A DNA stretch of 47,528 nt, taken from assembly GCA_041920415.1 (NCBI GenBank), contig JBHGYD010000025.1:1-47528 (forward strand). The letters are read 5' to 3'. The stretch comes from JBHGYD01 sp041920415 (lineage in GTDB: Bacteria > Bacillota > Bacilli > Bacillales > Anoxybacillaceae). The notes beneath the pieces are model-generated. The model searched no databases and was not told the origin of the DNA. It saw nothing but the letters and a program-made list of their open reading frames with translations. This document shows, one piece after another, positions 21,865-30,615 of this stretch (position 1 is the stretch's first letter; every line of letters begins with the position of its first letter). The translations under genes and the position numbers were made by a program.

Positions 21865-23871
21865 TTACTGCTCAATTTCTTGAAGAAAGCGCGCTTCATC
21901 CCAAATTTCAATGTTCAGTTGCTGCGCTTTTGTTAATTTCGAACCTGCATCCACACCAGCGATGACTAAATCGGTATTTTTGCTGACGCTTCCTGTCACT
22001 TTTCCACCGAGTTGTTCAATTTTCTCTTTTGCTTCGTTTCGTGATAATGTTTCGAGTTTTCCTGTTAAGACAATCGTTTTACCCGCAAAATACGAGTGAA
22101 TTTCTGTTGCTTTTACCGCTTTCGGACCTTTATATGTCATATTCACTCCGTACGAACGAAGCTCGTTTAATAGTTGCGCCACTTCTGGTTTCGAAAAATA
22201 GGCCACAATTGAATCCGCCATCTTTTCACCAATTTCGTGAATCGCCATTAATTCTTCCTTCGTTGCTGCTTGGAGGCGGTCCATTGTTTCAAAATGCTCG
22301 GCCAACACTTTTGCCGCTTTTGCTCCGACGTGACGAATGCCAAGACCAAACAAAAGGCGTTCAAACGAATTTTGTTTTGAGGCCTCAATCGCATTAAGTA
22401 AATTCGTCGCTGATTTTTCGCCCATTCGCTCCAAATTCATCAGCTGCTCTTTTGTTAGTGTGTACAAATCCGCGACATCATGAACAAGCCCTTCACCAAA
22501 TAGTTGGGCAATGACTTTTTCACCAAGCCCTTCAATGTTCATCGCTTGACGCGACACAAAATGAATAAGCCCTTCACGAATTTGCGCTGGACATTTTGGA
22601 TTCATGCAGCGCAACGCTACTTCCCCTTCTAAACGAACGAGCTCGCTTTCACACTCCGGACAATGCGTTGGCATCGCAAACGGCACTTCTTCACCTGTGC
22701 GGCGTTCCGGTAACACGTTGACCACTTCAGGGATGATGTCACCTGCTTTTTTTACAACAACATAATCACCAATCATAATATCTTTCGCGCGAATTAAATC
22801 TTCGTTATGAAGAGAAGCGCGTTGTACCACCGTCCCTGCGACACGCACCGGTTCCAAAATCGCAGTCGGTGTTACCACTCCCGTACGCCCAACGCTTAAT
22901 TCAATGCCGATCAACTTCGTGACTACTTCTTCAGCTGGAAACTTATAAGCGATCGCCCAACGCGGACTTTTTGCTGTTGCTCCAAGCTGCTCTTGTTGCT
23001 CAAAGGAGTCAACTTTAATAACAATGCCATCAATTTCATAAGGGAGAGTTGGTCGTTTATCGTGCCAAGCGTTCACAAACTCAATCACTTCATCGATATT
23101 CGCACATTTGCGGCGCTCTGGGTTTGTTTTAAACCCTAGCTCCTGCAAATAATCAAGAGCAGCGCTATGGGAATCAATCCCCAGCTCCTCGGCATTCGCA
23201 AGACCGTACACAAATAAATCTAAATGGCGTGACGCGGCAATTTTCGGGTCTAGCTGCCGCAATGAACCAGCGGCAGCGTTACGCGGATTCGCAAATAACT
23301 CCTCACCGCTCTCACGTCGCCGCTCATTTAACAACTCGAACGATTTTTTCGGCATGTACGCTTCCCCGCGCGCTTCAAGCGTTACAGGTTCATGTAAGCG
23401 AAGCGGCAAGGAGCGAATCGTCTTTAAGTTTTCGGTAATATCTTCACCGGTCACACCATCGCCGCGCGTCGCTCCTTGGACAAAGTACCCATCTTCATAG
23501 CGAAGAGATACCGCAAGCCCGTCGATTTTTAGCTCGCAAACATAAGCAACGTCATCGCCAACTTCTTGGCGCACACGGCGATCAAAATCGCGCAAATCTC
23601 CTTCGTTAAACGCATTCGCAAGGCTAAGCATCGGCGTACGATGCTCTACTTTCTGAAACGCATCAAGCGCTTGTCCACCCACGCGTTGAGACGGTGAATC
23701 TTTTGTCTTCAATTCTGGATATTGTTCTTCAAGCGCGATCAGCTCCTGCATGAGCCGATCGTATTCCGCATCTGGCACGGATGGATTATCAAGCACATGG
23801 TATTCATAATTGTACTTGTTTAAAAGGCGGCGAAGCTCTTCGATACGCGCTATCGCAGCTTGTTGATCCAT
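21865..23871 (-). CDS. ligA: NAD+-dependent DNA ligase LigA
   Basis: 668 residues, the essential replicative ligase sealing Okazaki fragments. Domain Ia (1-65) is followed by the adenylation domain with K115 in ELKIDG. OB-fold follows, then a four-Cys zinc finger (CPEC...RCMNPKC, about 400-430), helix-hairpin-helix repeats (about 440-575, GLGIRHVG and IHEIGEKMADS) and a C-terminal BRCT domain (about 590-668, GKTIVLTGKLETLSRNEA). It lies 18 bases after pcrA and 15 before camS. Confidence 0.97.
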   Translation of the reverse strand: MDQQAAIARIEELRRLLNKYNYEYHVLDNPSVPDAEYDRLMQELIALEEQYPELKTKDSPSQRVGGQALDAFQKVEHRTPMLSLANAFNEGDLRDFDRRVRQEVGDDVAYVCELKIDGLAVSLRYEDGYFVQGATRGDGVTGEDITENLKTIRSLPLRLHEPVTLEARGEAYMPKKSFELLNERRRESGEELFANPRNAAAGSLRQLDPKIAASRHLDLFVYGLANAEELGIDSHSAALDYLQELGFKTNPERRKCANIDEVIEFVNAWHDKRPTLPYEIDGIVIKVDSFEQQEQLGATAKSPRWAIAYKFPAEEVVTKLIGIELSVGRTGVVTPTAILEPVRVAGTVVQRASLHNEDLIRAKDIMIGDYVVVKKAGDIIPEVVNVLPERRTGEEVPFAMPTHCPECESELVRLEGEVALRCMNPKCPAQIREGLIHFVSRQAMNIEGLGEKVIAQLFGEGLVHDVADLYTLTKEQLMNLERMGEKSATNLLNAIEASKQNSFERLLFGLGIRHVGAKAAKVLAEHFETMDRLQAATKEELMAIHEIGEKMADSIVAYFSKPEVAQLLNELRSYGVNMTYKGPKAVKATEIHSYFAGKTIVLTGKLETLSRNEAKEKIEQLGGKVTGSVSKNTDLVIAGVDAGSKLTKAQQLNIEIWDEARFLQEIEQ

Positions 23872-23889
23872 TCTCGTTTCATCCTTTCC

Positions 23890-26088
23890 TTACACTTTTG
23901 TAATTGGCGCAAATTTGGCGAGCAATCGTTTAATCCCGATTGGACTTGGAAACGCAATATCTAGTTCTTTATCGTCTCCTTCACCTTTTACGCTGACAAC
24001 GGTGCCAATTCCCCATTTTTTATGCTCCGCTTTGTCGCCGACTTTCCAAGTGATCGCTTCACCACCTGTTGTCGTGGCCACCGTTATCGTACGGAACGTT
24101 GATGGTTTCGTTGGCTGACTCGTTGCCCATCGCGATGTTTTGCTGACACGTTCAATTAATTCGTCCGGAATTTCGTTCACAAAACGCGACACCGGGTTGA
24201 TGTTTGTCCGACCAAACAATGTGCGCATTTGTGCGCTCGTTAAAAACAATTCTTCTTCTGCACGCGTAATACCGACATACGCAAGACGGCGTTCTTCTTC
24301 CATCTCTTCTTCATCGTCAAGCGAACGACTGTGAGGGAAAATGCCTTCTTCCATGCCGATTAAAAAGACAACTGGAAACTCAAGTCCTTTGGCCGAATGA
24401 AGCGTCATTAATACAACGGACTCACTTTCTTTTTCTTCCGTCGCATCCAGTTGATCAATATCGGCGACTAACGCCAAGTCGGTTAAAAACGCAATCAACG
24501 ATTTATCATCGTTTGTATTCTCAAAATGCTTTGTCACGGATAAAAACTCATCGATATTCTCAAGACGGCTTTGCGCTTCTAATGTTTTTTCGGCTCGCAA
24601 CATATCACGGTAGCCCGATTTGTCCAATACGTCTTCGACTAACTCCGTGACTGATACATATTCTTGCATTTGTCCCCACTGTTCCATTCGCCGGCGAAAC
24701 TCCGTTAAAGGAGCAACAATGCGTGCGCTTAATCCGATTTGTTCGATTTCTCCAAGCGCTTGGAAGATTGAGAGCCCGTTTGCGGCAGCATAGCTTGTAA
24801 TTTTATCAAGGGAAGAAGCACCAATACCGCGCTTTGGTACGTTAATGATGCGCATTAGGCTAATATCATCGTTCGGGTTTGCAATGACGCGCAAATACGC
24901 CAAAATGTCTTTAATTTCTTTGCGGTCATAGAACTTAATGCCACCAACAATTTTATAAGGAATGTTTGATTTTAATAACACTTCCTCCATCATCCGTGAT
25001 TGTGCGTTTGTTCGGTACAAAATCGCAAAATCGGAATAGCTGCGTTTGCCGCTATCCACATATTCTTTAATTTTCCCAGCGACAAATTGCGCCTCATCTG
25101 ATTCGCTCATCGCTTCATAATAAACAATTTTCTGTCCTTCTGGATTTTCCGTCCATAATTTTTTCGGTTTGCGATTATAGTTGTTTTCAATGACTTCATT
25201 TGCCGCTTGTAAAATTCGTTTCGTTGAGCGATAGTTTTGCTCGAGCAAAATGACTTTCGCGTTCGGATAGTCTTTTTCAAACGATAAAATGTTTTGAATA
25301 TCCGCTCCGCGCCAGCGATAAATCGACTGGTCCGAATCGCCAACGGCGCATAAATTTTTAAAGCGCGACGCCAACATTTTGACAAGCATATATTGTGCCC
25401 GGTTCGTATCCTGATACTCATCAATATGAATGTATTGGAACTTATATTGATAATATTCGAGCACTTCCGGTACACGCTCAAATAATTGAATCGTCGTCAT
25501 AATTAAGTCGTCAAAGTCGAGCGAATGGTTTCGGAGCAGACGTTTTTGGTATTCTTCGTACACGTCGCTTACGATTTTCTCGTAATAGCTTCCTGCCTTC
25601 TTAGCGAATTGTTCTGGAGAAAGCAATTCGTTTTTCGCGCTGCTGATTGTGCCTAAAATCGCACGCGGATCAAATTTTTTCGAATCAATATTTTTTTCGT
25701 TTAAAATTGTCTTTAACACCGAAAGTTGGTCAGTCGTATCTAAAATCGAAAAATTGCGGTTAATGCCGATACGGTCAATATCGCGACGCAAAATGCGAAC
25801 GCACATCGAGTGGAACGTCGAAATCCAAATCTCCTCCGCTGCTCCGCCAACAAGAGCTTGAACGCGTTCCTTCATTTCGCGTGCCGCTTTGTTTGTAAAT
25901 GTAATCGCTAAAATGTTCCATGGGGCAACTTGTTTTTCGGCCATTAAATACGCGATGCGATGCGTTAGTACGCGGGTTTTTCCGCTTCCCGCCCCCGCCA
26001 TGATAAGAAGGGGACCTTCCGTCGTTTTCACAGCGGCTTGCTGCTCACGGTTTAAATTGGCTAGTAACTTTTGCGATAAAAAATTCAA
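23890..26088 (-). CDS. pcrA: ATP-dependent DNA helicase PcrA (UvrD/Rep family)
   Basis: 732 residues, 3'-5' helicase for repair and for removing RecA and stalled complexes at forks. Motif I is AGAGSGKT (about 30-37), motif Ia is LAITFTNKAAREMKER, motif II is IDEYQDTN, motif III is GDSDQSIYRWRGA, motif IV is LEQNYRS and motif VI is YVGITRAEEELFL. A C-terminal Tudor-like domain (about 665-732) binds RNA polymerase in this family. The TTG at 26088 is chosen because GGTGGTGATC, nearly the full anti-16S sequence, lies six bases upstream. The protein then begins NFLSQKLLANLNREQQ, as homologues do. Confidence 0.95.
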   Translation of the reverse strand: MNFLSQKLLANLNREQQAAVKTTEGPLLIMAGAGSGKTRVLTHRIAYLMAEKQVAPWNILAITFTNKAAREMKERVQALVGGAAEEIWISTFHSMCVRILRRDIDRIGINRNFSILDTTDQLSVLKTILNEKNIDSKKFDPRAILGTISSAKNELLSPEQFAKKAGSYYEKIVSDVYEEYQKRLLRNHSLDFDDLIMTTIQLFERVPEVLEYYQYKFQYIHIDEYQDTNRAQYMLVKMLASRFKNLCAVGDSDQSIYRWRGADIQNILSFEKDYPNAKVILLEQNYRSTKRILQAANEVIENNYNRKPKKLWTENPEGQKIVYYEAMSESDEAQFVAGKIKEYVDSGKRSYSDFAILYRTNAQSRMMEEVLLKSNIPYKIVGGIKFYDRKEIKDILAYLRVIANPNDDISLMRIINVPKRGIGASSLDKITSYAAANGLSIFQALGEIEQIGLSARIVAPLTEFRRRMEQWGQMQEYVSVTELVEDVLDKSGYRDMLRAEKTLEAQSRLENIDEFLSVTKHFENTNDDKSLIAFLTDLALVADIDQLDATEEKESESVVLMTLHSAKGLEFPVVFLIGMEEGIFPHSRSLDDEEEMEEERRLAYVGITRAEEELFLTSAQMRTLFGRTNINPVSRFVNEIPDELIERVSKTSRWATSQPTKPSTFRTITVATTTGGEAITWKVGDKAEHKKWGIGTVVSVKGEGDDKELDIAFPSPIGIKRLLAKFAPITKV

Positions 26089-26148
26089 CTTGATCACCAC
26101 CAAACAAACATATGTTCTATTTTACTACACTTTTTCCTATGGTACAAC

Positions 26149-26835
26149 TTATCCTTTTACCGCTTTTACAGTTGCGAGCGCTTTTTCCAAGTCCTTATAA
26201 ACGGCATTTCCTACAACAATCGTATCGGCGTATTGCGCCATTTCTTTGGCCTGCTGTTCACTCTCAATTCCACCACCATAAAACAGTTGAGTTTGCTGCA
26301 AGACGTTTTTTACTTTTTGCACCGTTTGTGGATTTCCATATCTCCCGCTATATTCTAAATAAAAAATCGGTAAATGGTACATTCGTTCAGCCATGCGGGC
26401 ATAAGCGATGACATCATCATCGTTAAGTTCTGTATTTGCCTCCGTTAGTGCGGCCGCTTTGCAATCTTTATTTAAAATGCAGTAGCCTTCCATAAAAATT
26501 TCGTCCCAGTTCATCAGTTCGCCAAATTCTTTTACTGCTTCATGATGCAAATCGACGATCCATTTCGTTTGCCGGCTGTTTAGAACCATCGGGATCAAAT
26601 AAAAATCAAATCCCGGCGTAACGGATTCGATATTCGATATTTCCAACACACATGGAACGCTAAAACGGCGGATTCGCGCCATTAAATCGAGCACGTTCTC
26701 TAACGTTACACCGTCCGTTCCTCCAACAATGACGGCATCTGTCCCTGATTCACATACGAGTTCAAGCTGTTCGTCGCTAATTTCTTTATTTGGATCTAAT
26801 TTAAAAACATGACGCCATTGGCGAATATCATACAT
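26149..26835 (-). CDS. pcrB: Heptaprenylglyceryl phosphate synthase PcrB
   Basis: 228 residues, the same as B. subtilis PcrB. A TIM-barrel prenyltransferase that joins heptaprenyl diphosphate to glycerol-1-phosphate, making an archaeal-type ether lipid. Phosphate-binding and barrel motifs include GGTDGVT (about 40), YLEYSGRYG (about 160) and FYGGGIES (about 190). GGAGGG lies eight bases before the ATG at 26835. It heads the pcrB-pcrA-ligA-camS operon. Confidence 0.94.
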   Translation of the reverse strand: MYDIRQWRHVFKLDPNKEISDEQLELVCESGTDAVIVGGTDGVTLENVLDLMARIRRFSVPCVLEISNIESVTPGFDFYLIPMVLNSRQTKWIVDLHHEAVKEFGELMNWDEIFMEGYCILNKDCKAAALTEANTELNDDDVIAYARMAERMYHLPIFYLEYSGRYGNPQTVQKVKNVLQQTQLFYGGGIESEQQAKEMAQYADTIVVGNAVYKDLEKALATVKAVKG

Positions 26836-26869
26836 ACACGAAACCCTCCATTTACTTATCCATCTTTTC

Positions 26870-26878
26870 ATTATAACA
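26870..26878 (-). promoter_or_regulatory. Extended -10 promoter of pcrB operon
   Basis: On the minus strand TGTTATAAT is a perfect TGn-TATAAT element with a poor -35, about 35 bases before the pcrB ATG and downstream of the yerC terminator. Confidence 0.5.
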
Positions 26879-26898
26879 AATCCTCTTTCATTTCAGCC

Positions 26899-26949
26899 AA
26901 AAAGAAAAGGAGCTCCTTCACGTAAACGTATAAGGAATGCTCCTTTTTT
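26899..26949 (-). terminator. Terminator of yerA-yerB-yerC
   Basis: On the minus strand AAAAAAGGAGC pairs with GCTCCTTTTCTTTTT, with ATTCCTT/AAGGA pairing inside. It follows the yerC stop by about four bases. Confidence 0.75.
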
Positions 26950-26952
26950 CGA

Positions 26953-27279
26953 TTAAGCATTATGCGTTTCTTTCGTCTCGTCTGTTTTTTCTTCTTTAAT
27001 GCGCTCAAGCGCCATTTCATAGGCATCATTTCCGTAGTTTAAACAACGTTTGACACGGGAAATCGTCGCTGTGCTTGCTCCCGTTTCCGTTTCAATTTTA
27101 TGGTATGTGTATCCTTCGCGAAGCATACGTGCAACTTCAAGACGTTGAGCAAGCGATTGAATTTCATTAACGGTGCATAAGTCGTCAAAGAAACGATAAC
27201 ATTCTTCTAAATCGCGAAGAGAAAGAATCGCTTTAAACAGTTGGTCTACTTCTCTGCCTCTTAGTTTGTCAATTTGCAT
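26953..27279 (-). CDS. yerC: YerC/YecD-type TrpR-like DNA-binding protein
   Basis: 108 residues. The fold is that of TrpR-like helix-turn-helix proteins: ILSLRDLEECYRFFDDLCT, then IQSLAQRLEVARMLREG, then the recognition part TYHKIETETGASTATISRVK (about 60-80). Members are extremely conserved in bacilli but their ligand and targets are not firmly established. The ATG at 27279 gives the family N-terminus MQIDKLRG; GGAGGG lies 12 bases upstream. Last gene of yerABC. Confidence 0.9.
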   Translation of the reverse strand: MQIDKLRGREVDQLFKAILSLRDLEECYRFFDDLCTVNEIQSLAQRLEVARMLREGYTYHKIETETGASTATISRVKRCLNYGNDAYEMALERIKEEKTDETKETHNA

Positions 27280-27312
27280 TCTCTTTTTCAACCCTCCATC
27301 TACAAAAATAGG

Positions 27313-28326
27313 TTAACGATATTTAACGATATCAAGTTGCGGAACGATGTTAATCCACGTTTTTCCCGGAACAAAGCCAACCGGCACACCGTTTTCATAC
27401 GGTAAAATGCGTCCGTTCACATTTTTCCATTCGACCTGTTTCACCATTCCGTTTTGAAACAAATATCCCTTTCCTCCTGAGGTTAAATCAATGTCCCGTC
27501 GCCCTAATTGGTCGACAATTGTATGTTTTGCTGCCACAACGAATACGTTCTGAATCACAATCGGAGCATGTGTGTCATAGTCAATCGTCTGCTCGCCCGC
27601 ACTGTAACGGAAATATTCTTTTTTGTCTGGATTGTATTTGTACTGAACATGCGCATAATCTCGATGCGAATAAGCAATCTCAATTTGTTGCGCTGATTCC
27701 CCTTTTTGTTCGCTTGTAAAAAACGGTAGTGGCTCTACTTTTTCTTGAAGCGAATAACCCTTTTCCTTCGCTCCTTTTTCGATATTCGCAAACGTAATGT
27801 ACGAATTATGCGGTGCTTTTCGGAACGAAGCGCGCTTGAATAACGTACCGTCATAGAAAAGTCCGTTGAGATAATCTGTCTCTCCAGACTCCAACATATC
27901 TCTTGCCTCCGGACTCCAGCCATGACAAATATACAACGCATCGTATCCTTTGCTTAATTGAATATAATAGTCGCGCGCACTGCGAACCGGTCCGACTTTC
28001 TCCGGGAATTCGCTTTGATATAATGCTAAAAATCGCGTAATATCCCCTTCGGCAAGTGCCTCGTATACAAGATCCGCTTTCTGCAATCCTGACTGCGGTC
28101 TTGCCTTTGGATGATTGTTCACCATAACAGCAATGACACGGTGATCAGAAGGTTTCTCCGCAGGCAATCCTGTCAATGGAAAGACAGTTTGTTCTTGTTG
28201 CGGTACGTTTTCTTGTTGTGGCGTTTCGATCGATGTTACGTTTCGACGCTCGCTTTTTTCTTTTTCCTTCGCGCAGCCACTGATAAGAAGACACACTCCG
28301 CTTATCGCAATCAACCAGCGTTTCAA
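27313..28326 (-). CDS. yerB: YerB-family lipoprotein (DUF3048)
   Basis: 337 residues. The signal peptide has lipobox LISGC (Cys18), followed by a charged linker and two DUF3048 parts. The N-terminal part (about 60-190) has FPLTGLPAEKPSDHRVIAVM, VNNHPKARPQSGL and GPVRSARDYY; the C-terminal part has GKGYLFQNGMVKQVEW. The protein is expected outside the cell, tethered to the membrane. No enzymatic function is known to me. It starts 29 bases after yerA. Confidence 0.9.
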   Translation of the reverse strand: MKRWLIAISGVCLLISGCAKEKEKSERRNVTSIETPQQENVPQQEQTVFPLTGLPAEKPSDHRVIAVMVNNHPKARPQSGLQKADLVYEALAEGDITRFLALYQSEFPEKVGPVRSARDYYIQLSKGYDALYICHGWSPEARDMLESGETDYLNGLFYDGTLFKRASFRKAPHNSYITFANIEKGAKEKGYSLQEKVEPLPFFTSEQKGESAQQIEIAYSHRDYAHVQYKYNPDKKEYFRYSAGEQTIDYDTHAPIVIQNVFVVAAKHTIVDQLGRRDIDLTSGGKGYLFQNGMVKQVEWKNVNGRILPYENGVPVGFVPGKTWINIVPQLDIVKYR

Positions 28327-28355
28327 TGATCACACAACCTTTTTTCTTTTATATT

Positions 28356-30098
28356 TTAACGCATTATTGATGGAAAGAGTATTATTTTATTCATCACATC
28401 ATAAATTCCTCTTTGGGTAATGCGAATATACGGCAAATGAGTTGATTGTAAAAACAATAATGAATAAATCGGATCAACGAATTGATAGCCTCTTTGTTTA
28501 AGCAACTCGGTCAACTTTTTTTCTTGGTCAATAAGCACTTCGACGTTTTCGCGTGACATCATCCCGCTAAGCGTTAACGGAATTTCATGAATCACTTCAC
28601 CGTTTTCTACTAAAACAATTCCTCCACCAATTTCATTCATACGTTGAAACGCAACAAACATATCGCTTTTACTTTTTCCAATTAAAATAATATCACCCGT
28701 ATTCGAGTAAGAGCTGACTAATCCTTTCACGTGGGTGGCAAATCCTTTTAAAATCGTATTCACTCGCCATTTTCCGTTTCGGTCCACTAACATTAAAAAG
28801 CTCTCGTCATGATCCGTAGACAATTCATCATGTGATGTGTCAATCGAAATCGAATATGGTTTCATAATGACCGAATTTTCCATGTACATTCCTATCGGCA
28901 TCGAAAATTGTAAATCATCTATGGACAATTGCCAAGACAGTTGAAGTGGCTCAATCCCATATGCTTCCCAAGCTACGGAAGGAAATCGATCTTCACAAAC
29001 ACCATCGCGCTTGACCCAATGTCCTTTCGCAAGCACACTGACCGGAGTTGGGTCTTCTTTAGCCCGCAAAAAGTTAATGTTGGCCACACGTCCCGTCGTA
29101 ATAGTACCGTGAAGATGTTCCATATGATAATGGCGGGCTACATTGATGGTCGCCATATTATACGCATCAATGATTGGGATACCTTTTTCAATTGCTATTC
29201 GAATCATTTGATCAATCAACCCATGCTCGTAAAAAGAGGGTGTTGAACCGTCTGTCGTGAAAATCAACTTGTCATATTGCTCAATGCCAAGATTTTTGAT
29301 CTCATCAAGCAATATCGGTAAATCCGGCCGAATCGAGGAGTAGCGTAACGAAACGGTGTAACCGTGCAAAAGTCTCCGATATACTTCCTCTCCTGTCATC
29401 GCTTCGTGATCGCAATCAACACCTAGTAACATCATTTTTGCAAGCGTTTTCTCCGATGCACCAGGAAAATGACCTTCAATTTGTTTTTTCATTCGTTTGG
29501 CTTCTTGAATCCAATGGAGCATTAAATCATCGCCAGCGAGCAATTTCGGCCATCCTGTTAATTCTCCTCCTTGCACAACAGACTTCTGTTCTAACCATTC
29601 TTTTATATCGGCAAAGGAAAAATGTTCTTCCTCTTTTTCAAGCTCTGTTTGACCGTCGAAGCGGCACCACCAATACATTGTTGTTGGAAGCGTATTCATA
29701 TTACGCAAAAAAGAAAACGCTTTCTTTTTTGGTAATTGCAAAGCAAGGAATAAATTATCATTCATGATCGTCGTTGTTCCAAATTTCGATGCATATTCGG
29801 CCAACGAATGGGGATTATATAACTGGAACGGATGAGCATGCGGCTCGATATAGCCTGGGACTAAAAAATAGTCGCTGCAATCGATCACTTCGCATTGTTC
29901 AAGATCGCTCGGTAGACGTTCACCAACATAAATGATGCGGTCTTCATAAATCCAAATGTTTCCTTTTAACCATTGACGCAAATAAGAATGCAAATATGTA
30001 GCGTTTGTTAACAATTTCGTAGGTGCCTGTTTGCCATCGATAATCGCGACATGTTCGCGTAATTCGTCACTTTTCCAGCGGTAACGTTGTTCAACCAT
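28356..30098 (-). CDS. yerA: Adenine deaminase-like amidohydrolase YerA
   Basis: 580 residues, the same as B. subtilis YerA, a relative of adenine deaminase. The metal-binding H-x-H is in GYIEPHAHPFQLY, and later motifs include EGHFPGASEKTL, DCDHEAMTGEEV, LRYSSIRPDLP and TTDGSTPSFYEHG. The C-terminal half has LQFSMPIGMYMENSVI and EIGGGIVLVENG. True adenine deaminase activity is not proven for this subfamily. Context between the purine operon and yerBC fits purine salvage. The ATG at 30098 gives the family N-terminus; an ATG two codons upstream is also possible with AAAGGGA ahead. Confidence 0.9.
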   Translation of the reverse strand: MVEQRYRWKSDELREHVAIIDGKQAPTKLLTNATYLHSYLRQWLKGNIWIYEDRIIYVGERLPSDLEQCEVIDCSDYFLVPGYIEPHAHPFQLYNPHSLAEYASKFGTTTIMNDNLFLALQLPKKKAFSFLRNMNTLPTTMYWWCRFDGQTELEKEEEHFSFADIKEWLEQKSVVQGGELTGWPKLLAGDDLMLHWIQEAKRMKKQIEGHFPGASEKTLAKMMLLGVDCDHEAMTGEEVYRRLLHGYTVSLRYSSIRPDLPILLDEIKNLGIEQYDKLIFTTDGSTPSFYEHGLIDQMIRIAIEKGIPIIDAYNMATINVARHYHMEHLHGTITTGRVANINFLRAKEDPTPVSVLAKGHWVKRDGVCEDRFPSVAWEAYGIEPLQLSWQLSIDDLQFSMPIGMYMENSVIMKPYSISIDTSHDELSTDHDESFLMLVDRNGKWRVNTILKGFATHVKGLVSSYSNTGDIILIGKSKSDMFVAFQRMNEIGGGIVLVENGEVIHEIPLTLSGMMSRENVEVLIDQEKKLTELLKQRGYQFVDPIYSLLFLQSTHLPYIRITQRGIYDVMNKIILFPSIMR

Positions 30099-30139
30099 AT
30101 ACATCCCCGTCCCTTTTTTCCTAATTGTACCATATAAAC

Positions 30140-30168
30140 ATTTTACCGCATTAAAGTCATTTTCACAA
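30140..30168 (-). promoter_or_regulatory. Promoter of yerABC
   Basis: On the minus strand TTGTGA (30163-30168) and TAAAAT (30140-30145) are 17 bases apart, about 36 bases before the yerA start. An extended -10, TGGTACAAT, closer to the gene is an alternative. Confidence 0.45.
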
Positions 30169-30188
30169 ACAAAAAAAGGAGGAAACAT

Positions 30189-30440
30189 ATGGTGAGAGTC
30201 AACATCGGAATATTAAACGCTTTAATCCGTATCACATGTGGCTTAACTATACTTGCGTGGGTAACATCAAGAATGACAATACGACCTTGGCGCGACTCAT
30301 ATATTGTTGTTGCCATGTTAGCAGCAATGAAAGTCGCTGAAGGGATTACACGCTTTTGCCCATTAACGGCCTTATTTGAAAGGTACCAGCAACAAGCAGA
30401 AGAAGAACGAAACAAAGAAACGATGATCAACCCTACTTAA
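30189..30440 (+). CDS. DUF2892 small membrane protein
   Basis: 83 residues with two hydrophobic helices (about 8-26 and 38-55). The N-terminal NIGILNALIRITCGLTILAW and the C-GITRFCPLTALF block are the DUF2892 signature seen in YgaP-type inner-membrane proteins. AAAGGAGGAAACAT precedes the ATG. It is divergent from yerA, sharing an 84-base control region. Function unknown. Confidence 0.85.
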   Translation: MVRVNIGILNALIRITCGLTILAWVTSRMTIRPWRDSYIVVAMLAAMKVAEGITRFCPLTALFERYQQQAEEERNKETMINPT

Positions 30441-30451
30441 TAGTATAGTTA

Positions 30452-30487
30452 GAAAAAATGGGCTGACTCCATTCGCAGAGCCAGCCC
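30452..30487 (-). terminator. Terminator of the purine operon
   Basis: On the minus strand GGGCTG-G-CTC and GAG-T-CAGCCC form an interrupted nine-pair stem followed by ATTTTTTC. It lies about 105 bases past the purD stop, beyond the small plus-strand gene at 30508-30615. Confidence 0.75.
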
Positions 30488-30507
30488 GGGAACAAAGGAG
30501 AGAATCA

Positions 30508-30615
30508 ATGATGTTACTTGAATATATGACCGATATGTTGTTTGTGTTCGCATCATTAATTGGGGGAATTATTGCCCTTATATTTGTTTACGTTAGGAAA
30601 AAGCGCGTGCGATAG
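30508..30615 (+). CDS. 35-residue single-pass membrane protein
   Basis: AAAGGAG lies seven bases before ATGATG. The frame encodes LLEYMTDMLFVF, a hydrophobic helix through about residue 29 and a basic end (VRKKRVR), so it looks like a genuine short membrane protein with cytoplasmic C-terminus. It converges with purD and overlaps its last 23 bases, lying entirely within the untranslated end of the pur transcript. No promoter stands out, so it may be read from the DUF2892 gene upstream. Family unknown. Confidence 0.6.
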   Translation: MMLLEYMTDMLFVFASLIGGIIALIFVYVRKKRVR

